Made by a program: the position numbers and the translations under genes. Positions 7,721 to 12,666 of a stretch of 12,666 bases of DNA are shown in pieces; position 1 is the stretch's first letter; each line of letters begins with the position of its first letter. Under the pieces are notes generated by a model. The model was given only the letters and a program-made list of their open reading frames with translations, was not told the origin of the DNA and searched no databases. Source of the stretch: Cyclobacteriaceae bacterium (GTDB lineage: Bacteria > Bacteroidota > Bacteroidia > Cytophagales > Cyclobacteriaceae); the NCBI GenBank assembly GCA_029861825.1, contig JAOTYN010000067.1, forward strand, positions 1 through 12,666. Reading direction: 5' to 3'.

Positions 7721-8083
7721 ACTTCTAACCATAGAGATCAGCTCGGTTTCGATGTCCCAATCTTTGGCCAGCTTTAACATGGCTGTGGCCTCCATCTCTG
7801 TGATATAACCTTTCTGGTAATTAGCTTTCCAAACCTGATCCAGGTAGGAGAGGCGCTGATCTTTCTCCAGCTTGCCAATAGTGCCGCCCAGGTACTTGCG
7901 CGCGCGATCAAAAGCTGTTCCGTAATCCTTGGCAATAAACTCATTGGCCCATTCAAGTTCCTTTTCGGCCTTAATTTTATTAGCGGTACGTTTTAGTATT
8001 TGCAATTCGTCTTCATCCAATCCGTGGTAATGGAAGATCATAGACTTTAACAGCAGGAAGGATTTCTTTTCTTCGCTAGTCAT
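7718..8083 (-). CDS. Small helical hypothetical protein, possibly TerB-like
   Basis: I do not firmly recognise this 121-residue protein. It has no signal peptide or membrane segment and is rich in Lys, Glu and Leu, with Ala and aromatic residues placed as in a helical bundle. It should be cytoplasmic. The C-terminal part (about 84-118: a W-K-A-N-Y-Q-K-G-Y-I-T helix-turn followed by E-M-E-A-T-A-M-L-K-L-A-K-D and W-D-I) resembles the acidic helical repeat of TerB-like or EF-hand-like bundles, but the metal-binding D-G-x-I pattern is altered to K-G-Y-I. The TerB suggestion is inference from shape alone. The gene converges on the response regulator with a 2-base gap and lies 77 bases after the cyclase gene on the same strand. 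It may be read through from hemW or have its own start in that A/T-rich gap (TATATTTA on the minus strand at 8106-8113 is a one-mismatch -7 element). The start is the ATG at 8083. Confidence 0.75.
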   Translation of the reverse strand: MTSEEKKSFLLLKSMIFHYHGLDEDELQILKRTANKIKAEKELEWANEFIAKDYGTAFDRARKYLGGTIGKLEKDQRLSYLDQVWKANYQKGYITEMEATAMLKLAKDWDIETELISMVRS

Positions 8084-8160
8084 TAAAAGTTAATGGGTAT
8101 ACAGGTAAATATAACCATATTTGACTTATTTTAATATTTTTTGTGGATTTTGGAACATGG

Positions 8161-8916
8161 CTATAAGAAGGGGTACAATACCGGTTTACTGGGGCTAGCA
8201 TCATTTTCCAGGCTGGTCACCTGCAAATTCAACAGATATAACCCATCAGGGATCACATCCGCTACATATACTAATTCCGTAATGGTGGAGTGTCTGCGAA
8301 TGTGGTCTGGGAAACCCCAAAATGCTTTGTGCGCTGCCAATTTACCGTGGTCTACCTCACGGTCTACCGAGGGCAAGTCCACCAGTAAATGTTCGATCCC
8401 AGCGGCGGTCAAGTCCTTGACCAAAGAGGGATCCAGGTAGGGGGGGTTACTGCCACTGTAGTGCCGGGTCAATTTATCCACTCCGTTGGGAAGTGTGCGC
8501 ATGATAAGGGCCTGTGGACCTTTGGCATTAAGCCTGGACATGATCTGATGGGATCGAATTACTTGGTCATCCCCATGGCTTTCCGGTGACACACTGATCA
8601 CTTGTGCTAAGAAATGGAAGTGTTTCAAGCATCGGCTTAAGGTGGCCTCAGGGTCCGCACTGATATGTCCGTAGCACTCTGTATGAGTACCATTTCCATG
8701 TGGCGCTAGGGATATCCTGCGATGATTGCAACTGCCGCCCTCCGCAACGCTCCCCACAAACTCTTTCGTTCGTACAGGCTCAATAACCACTGGATCCGTA
8801 TAATAACAGTTAGGATTGTGGGTTCCCGGATTCAAGGGGATGGAAATATCCAGTGGTTTCTCCATATCCACCCGGTACGGATTCCCCTTAAAAGTAAAAT
8901 ATGCTTCTTCAATCAT
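8161..8916 (-). CDS. Cyclase-family (kynurenine-formamidase-like) metal hydrolase
   Basis: The protein belongs to the cyclase/KynB fold family (PF04199), metal-dependent hydrolases that open amide or lactone bonds. It has 251 residues and begins with the family's D23-I-S-I-P-L strand. The metal motif is H73-G-N-G-T-H78-T-E80-C-Y-G-H84-I. This departs from the KynB motif HxGTHxDxPxH by Glu for Asp and by loss of the Pro, while keeping all three His. D180-L-P-S-V-D185 follows, then H196 and E214, which fit the later catalytic His and Glu. No signal peptide is present. The start overlaps the hemW stop by 8 bases, so translation is probably coupled to hemW. I recall similar proteins with an HGxGTHTEC motif beside hemW in flavobacteria, so the variant is likely a lineage subfamily rather than a defect. 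The substrate is unknown. No other tryptophan-catabolism gene is nearby to support a true kynurenine formamidase. Confidence 0.87.
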   Translation of the reverse strand: MIEEAYFTFKGNPYRVDMEKPLDISIPLNPGTHNPNCYYTDPVVIEPVRTKEFVGSVAEGGSCNHRRISLAPHGNGTHTECYGHISADPEATLSRCLKHFHFLAQVISVSPESHGDDQVIRSHQIMSRLNAKGPQALIMRTLPNGVDKLTRHYSGSNPPYLDPSLVKDLTAAGIEHLLVDLPSVDREVDHGKLAAHKAFWGFPDHIRRHSTITELVYVADVIPDGLYLLNLQVTSLENDASPSKPVLYPFL

Positions 8917-10039
8917 CTACAATGAATAGGTCGGCCGCAATTTGATCGGCTATTAATTTGCCCTTGCGGGTCAAGATAATTTTATTTTCATCAATTTCAG
9001 CGAAATTATTGGTGATCAACTCTTGCAGATACGGACCTTGTTCGCGTTGCAAATCACATTGATAGCGTTCCTGTAGATACCCCAGATCCAAGCCTCTACT
9101 AGTACGCAAACCAGTCATTATTGATTCATTGATTTGATTGGACCGGGTGAGAATTTCTAGTTTGTGAGGCAGTACTCCCTGCTGCACAGCGGCCAGGTAT
9201 TGGGCATTGTGTGCTACATTAAATTGACGGGAGTGACCGTTGAACGAATGAGCGCTGGGACCCAAACCCAAATAGAAGGATTGCTGCCAATATCCCCGAT
9301 TGTGATGGGATTCTTTTCCAAGCAGGGCGAAATTAGAGATCTCATAGTGTTGATACCCCTTTTGTTCCAGGGTGGAAATAATCAGTTCAAATTGCGCCGC
9401 CGCCTGTTCTTGAGAGATTTCCTGTAAAAGTCCCTTTCGCTGTCGATGACCTAATACCGTTTGCGGTTCGATAGTAAGCTGGTAGGTGGACACATGATCC
9501 GGCGACAGATCCAAGGTGATTTCCAGGTCATCGGCAAGGTCATAGGACTCAATAGGCACTCCGAATATTAAATCCATGCTGATGTTATCGAACCCTGTTG
9601 AGCGGGCCATTTGGAAACATTTCATAGCCTGTTCCCGCCGGTGAGCCCTGTTCATCCAGGTTAGAACCACATCATTGAACGTTTGAACACCGAGACTTAA
9701 GCGGTTGATGCCCAAACTAAGCAATTCGTTCAGAAAGCTGATATCCAAATCGTCCGGATTCGCTTCCAGGGTAATTTCTGCTTGTTCGGTAATTTTAAAA
9801 TTGGATTTGAGACCCTGTAATATTTCATGTAACTCCTGCTTAGACAACAAACTAGGGGTGCCACCTCCAAAATATATGGTGTCTATCAATTCTCCCTGCA
9901 GGTAATCCTTTTGCATAGCGATCTCCTTAAGGATGGCCATGGTCATAGCCCCTTGCTGCTTTCCAGAGGTGCTGAAGTGGAAGTCACAGTAATGACAGGC
10001 TTGCCTGCAAAACGGTATGTGAATATAAATCCCCGCCAA
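8909..10039 (-). CDS. hemW: Radical SAM heme chaperone HemW
   Basis: HemW is a radical-SAM-family protein that binds heme and delivers it to target proteins. It is often misnamed oxygen-independent coproporphyrinogen oxidase. The 376-residue protein has the [4Fe-4S] motif C11-x3-C15-x2-C18-D-F20, in which Phe20 (not Cys) is typical of HemW, and the SAM-binding G58-G-G-T-P62. It also has a C-terminal HemW domain with H-Y-E-I-S-N-F and a G-L-G-P-S-A-H-S-F segment. The start is TTG at 10039: an in-frame TAG at 10046-10048 lies just two codons upstream, and the family's M-x-G-I-Y-I-H-I-P-F begins exactly at that codon. It is the first gene of a minus-strand operon with the cyclase-family gene (8-base overlap). 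Only 12 bases separate it from the start chosen for the divergent outer-membrane protein gene, so its promoter must lie within the first part of that gene. Confidence 0.94.
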   Translation of the reverse strand: MAGIYIHIPFCRQACHYCDFHFSTSGKQQGAMTMAILKEIAMQKDYLQGELIDTIYFGGGTPSLLSKQELHEILQGLKSNFKITEQAEITLEANPDDLDISFLNELLSLGINRLSLGVQTFNDVVLTWMNRAHRREQAMKCFQMARSTGFDNISMDLIFGVPIESYDLADDLEITLDLSPDHVSTYQLTIEPQTVLGHRQRKGLLQEISQEQAAAQFELIISTLEQKGYQHYEISNFALLGKESHHNRGYWQQSFYLGLGPSAHSFNGHSRQFNVAHNAQYLAAVQQGVLPHKLEILTRSNQINESIMTGLRTSRGLDLGYLQERYQCDLQREQGPYLQELITNNFAEIDENKIILTRKGKLIADQIAADLFIVDD

Positions 10040-10051
10040 AGATCGCTAAAT

Positions 10052-11824
10052 TTGAAGAAGTTAAAGTTAACCTTTTCGTCTATCAAATTTAAAATTATCA
10101 TAGCGCTGATGGCTTTCTTTGGCAGTCATCAAATCATGGTGGGACAGCAATACCAAATTAACTTCCATGCCAGCGCTCAAGATCTTCAAGAAATTGAGCG
10201 GTACCGTATTGATCGCTCCCCGGCGGATTCGCTACAAGCCTTACAACAGGTAGATCAATTACTGCTGCAACTGCAGTCGAAAGGATTCCTGCAGGCCACT
10301 TTCAAGACTTATTGGACCAACCACCGGGAATTGGAGGTAGTGTTGGTAATCGGACCGCAATATCAATGGGTAGCCTTAAAGCCTGGAGACGTGGATCCAA
10401 CACTTTTACAACAGATCGGATACCGGGAACGATTTTTCAGGGATAAACCCTTTCATTACCGGGAAGTAGCCAAACTCTTGCAAATGCTGGTAGACAGATC
10501 GACCAATCAGGGTTATCCTTTCGCATCAGCACGCCTGGATTCCGTGAAACTGCAAGAAAATAATGTCAGGGCGGTTCTATGGTTTCAGCCAGGCCCCTTA
10601 ATTACCTTCGATAGCCTAGATCTGCATGGTGAGGTTAAGATTAAACGAAGATTTCTGCAAAACTACCTACGTATACCACCGGGAACGGCTTACTCCGAGT
10701 CCCTGGTGCAAGATGCTGTCCCCAAGCTAAACAAACTGCCTTACTTAACGCTACAAGATGCACCGCTACTGTCCTTCCAAAATGACCAGGCCAAGACCTC
10801 TTTATTCCTACAACATAGAAAAGCCAACCAGATCGATGGTATAATTGGTTTTCTGCCCAACTCCAAGGGCGAAGGTAAGTTATTACTAACCGGCCAATTC
10901 AATTTGCTTTTGCAGAACATGTTCGGTGCCGGCAGGAGTTTGGAACTTCACTGGGAAAGCTTTAAGCCCGAATCCCAGTCACTTGATCTGGCATTTTTTC
11001 AACCACTTCTTTTTCGATCGCCCTTGAATGTGAATGTGGGATTTCAGCTTTTGAAGGAAGATTCCACTTTTGTAAACACTCAATTCAACCTGGATTTCAG
11101 CTATCACTTTAAAGCATATGGCAAACTCACTACTTATACGCGCATTAAGAGGACTCGATTGTCCGCTACGGAAAGCCTGGAATCCGCTACCCAATTAGGT
11201 GATCTGTCCGATGTTGATTTCACTGAATATGGATTGGGATATCATTGGAGCCGTTTGGATGATTACTTGTACCCCCGTAAAGGCACCAGATTGGAAATGC
11301 GGGTGACGGGAGGTACTAAAAAGATCCGTCAGAATAGCGCACTTAATGATAGCGTATACAATGATGTGGATTTGCGGAACCCGCAATGGATGTGGAATTT
11401 ATCTCTGGAACAGTATTGGCTGACGGGCAAGCAATGGGTAATAGCCGCCAAGCTGAAAGCAGGCGGCATCTACAATGAACGCTTATTTTTTAACGACCTT
11501 TTCAGGTTAGGGGGATTAAAATCTCTAAGGGGATTTTCTGAGAACACCTTCTTTGCTTCCGAATTCATTTATACTTCCGTGGAGCCTCGCTTTTATTTTG
11601 ATTCACAATCTTATTTGTTCGCATTTTATGATCAGGCCTGGCAGCTGGAATACGATTTGGAGGAATCTCAGTTTAACGACCGGCCAACGGGTTTGGGCGT
11701 GGGGCTGAGCTTAAACACCATAGCTGGTAATTTCAACTTGGCCTGGGCTCTAGGCAGTTCTAAGGGGCAGGATTTTACCATTCAACAATCCAAGGTTCAT
11801 TTCGGTTATGTAACCACTTTTTGA
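10052..11824 (+). CDS. Omp85/BamA-TamA-like outer-membrane protein
   Basis: The protein belongs to the Omp85 superfamily of outer-membrane barrels that insert or translocate proteins or lipids. From TTG at 10052 it has 590 residues. A signal peptide is seen (Lys2-Lys3, hydrophobic core about 15-24, cleavage probably near VGQ-Q at 30-33). One to two POTRA-like domains follow (about 35-220), with typical sequences such as S-K-G-F-L-Q-A-T and N-Q-G-Y-P-F-A-S-A. The rest is a 16-strand-type barrel of alternating residues, with the superfamily's L492-R-G-F495 loop motif preceded by G-G-L-K-S and a C-terminal Phe. The frame is open further upstream to an ATG at 9911, but that would overlap about 130 bases of hemW and place a non-signal sequence first. 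The signal peptide favours TTG 10052. A next in-frame ATG (10109) would cut the signal peptide. It is shorter than BamA (fewer POTRA domains), so it is more likely a TamA-like or accessory Omp85 than the essential BamA. Confidence 0.87.
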   Translation: MKKLKLTFSSIKFKIIIALMAFFGSHQIMVGQQYQINFHASAQDLQEIERYRIDRSPADSLQALQQVDQLLLQLQSKGFLQATFKTYWTNHRELEVVLVIGPQYQWVALKPGDVDPTLLQQIGYRERFFRDKPFHYREVAKLLQMLVDRSTNQGYPFASARLDSVKLQENNVRAVLWFQPGPLITFDSLDLHGEVKIKRRFLQNYLRIPPGTAYSESLVQDAVPKLNKLPYLTLQDAPLLSFQNDQAKTSLFLQHRKANQIDGIIGFLPNSKGEGKLLLTGQFNLLLQNMFGAGRSLELHWESFKPESQSLDLAFFQPLLFRSPLNVNVGFQLLKEDSTFVNTQFNLDFSYHFKAYGKLTTYTRIKRTRLSATESLESATQLGDLSDVDFTEYGLGYHWSRLDDYLYPRKGTRLEMRVTGGTKKIRQNSALNDSVYNDVDLRNPQWMWNLSLEQYWLTGKQWVIAAKLKAGGIYNERLFFNDLFRLGGLKSLRGFSENTFFASEFIYTSVEPRFYFDSQSYLFAFYDQAWQLEYDLEESQFNDRPTGLGVGLSLNTIAGNFNLAWALGSSKGQDFTIQQSKVHFGYVTTF

Positions 11825-11883
11825 AATCAAGCGAATTGTAAAAACTACTAAAATCACATAACTTGCATTTGTAGATATTGGAT

Positions 11884-12666
11884 ATGTGGAATCTGACCCT
11901 GTCATTTCTTTGGGCATTTTTATTAGCTCTTTTTGCGGTTCCCTCCATAATTCATGTAGCCTATTACAAGAATTTACTGGACGAGCCCAATCATAGGACC
12001 ATTCACAGTGCATCGACCCCCCGACTTGGAGGTTTGGCCATATTTACTGGTTTTATGAGTTCATTAATGATATTCGGCCAGTTGAATTCAGGGATCCAGC
12101 AGCTGATGGCGGGAACCCTGCTGTTATTTTTCATAGGTGTCAAGGACGATATCGCCACTGTAAGCGCCTTCAAAAAATTTTTTATTCAAATTTTGGCTAC
12201 GGGTATCGTGATGTTCTTGGCGGACATAAGAATTACTAGCTTCCAGGGCTTTTTGGGTATATATGAATTGGAATTGGGATTCAGTTATGTTTTCACCTTC
12301 TTGGTTATAGTGGGGGTGACCAACGCGATTAATTTGATCGATGGCATGGATGGATTGGCCGGGTCTGTCGTTTTATTAATATCCCTGATCTTTGGTGGTT
12401 ATTTTTACTATTTCGATTCCCCGTACGCCTACGTGGCTTTCGCTTTGGCCGGAGGAGTACTAGGGTTTTTACGATACAACATCTATAGAGCTACTGTATT
12501 TATGGGCGATACCGGATCCTTGGTATCCGGATTCATTCTGGCGGTACTAGCCATTCAGATACTTGAAATGCAACAGATCCCTTCTGCACCCGCGATTGTG
12601 GTCAGCATCATGATCTTGCCCATTGTAGATACCTTGAGAGTATTTGCTTTGCGCATTTTCAATGGG
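11884..12666 (+). CDS. WecA/MraY-family polyprenyl-phosphate sugar-1-phosphate transferase, partial
   Basis: The enzyme class transfers a sugar-1-phosphate from a UDP-sugar to undecaprenyl phosphate on the inner membrane, starting lipid-linked glycan synthesis. The frame is open for 261 codons to the right edge, so the C-terminus is missing. Many membrane segments are evident. Family motifs are R47-L-G-G50 after the first helix, the metal-binding D88-D89, N150-L-I-D153-G-M-D156-G-L-A-G, M207-G-D209-T-G-S, and the late P-I-V-D-T-L-R-V-F-A-L-R segment near the cut. The D-G-M-D-G pattern and position fit WecA/TagO-type (UDP-GlcNAc) enzymes better than MraY, whose D-G-L-D-G is set in a different context, but the sugar is not certain. 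It starts 59 bases after the Omp85 gene; no terminator is visible between them, and a weak -7-like TGCATTTG lies at 11864-11871. A loop rich in His after the window edge would confirm the class. Confidence 0.9.
   Translation, partial: MWNLTLSFLWAFLLALFAVPSIIHVAYYKNLLDEPNHRTIHSASTPRLGGLAIFTGFMSSLMIFGQLNSGIQQLMAGTLLLFFIGVKDDIATVSAFKKFFIQILATGIVMFLADIRITSFQGFLGIYELELGFSYVFTFLVIVGVTNAINLIDGMDGLAGSVVLLISLIFGGYFYYFDSPYAYVAFALAGGVLGFLRYNIYRATVFMGDTGSLVSGFILAVLAIQILEMQQIPSAPAIVVSIMILPIVDTLRVFALRIFNG

Noticed and set aside
9911..10051. Upstream extension of the Omp85 frame to an ATG at 9911
   Set aside because: It would overlap the 5' end of hemW and precede the signal peptide with about 47 hydrophilic residues; the signal peptide fits a start at 10052.
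10062..10086. Possible hemW promoter on the minus strand (TAACTTTA with an upstream TTTG)
   Set aside because: It has one mismatch to TAnnTTTG and a 14-base spacer, shorter than the usual 19 or so; too weak to list as a feature.
1..12666. A defence, mobile or other exotic gene system
   Set aside because: All genes fit core or envelope functions on both strands; there are no transposases, recombinases, nuclease-type islands, CRISPR-like repeats or tRNA-flanked ends.

Overview
The window comes from the chromosome of a member of the Bacteroidota, probably Flavobacteriales. The evidence is the TAnnTTTG-type promoter element ahead of uvrA, the LytS-type kinase with its LytTR regulator, the hemW–cyclase pairing, and A/T-rich starts without clear Shine-Dalgarno sequences. 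The genus is not resolved. I see no mobile element, CRISPR array, RNA gene or phage gene. No intergenic stretch exceeds about 210 bases.

Layout. At the left edge, on the minus strand, are a secreted metallo-beta-lactamase-fold hydrolase and, overlapping its 3' end, a secreted beta-propeller protein that runs off the window. Divergent from them is uvrA (nucleotide excision repair), which begins at TTG and ends inside its own terminator hairpin. Next, on the plus strand, come a type II NADH dehydrogenase (ndh-like) and a translationally coupled LytS-type histidine kinase and LytTR response regulator. These are separated by a short spacer holding three phased AACCC-type direct repeats. The regulator gene converges, with two bases between stops, on a small all-helical hypothetical gene on the minus strand. 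Upstream of that small gene is a coupled minus-strand pair: hemW (radical-SAM heme chaperone) and a cyclase-family metal hydrolase. Divergent from hemW, only 12 bases away, is an Omp85/BamA-like outer-membrane protein. It is followed by a partial WecA/MraY-type polyprenyl-phosphate sugar-phosphate transferase that runs off the right edge.

How they fit together. The content is mostly core physiology: DNA repair, respiratory NADH oxidation, heme delivery, and envelope assembly (Omp85 protein plus lipid-linked glycan initiation), with one membrane-sensing two-component system of unknown stimulus. Nothing here forms a clearly new system. The points most worth a second look are the phased repeats before the two-component operon, the cluster of TTG starts (including two divergent TTG starts 12 bases apart), the Asp replacing the first His of the metallo-beta-lactamase motif, and the unassigned 121-residue protein.
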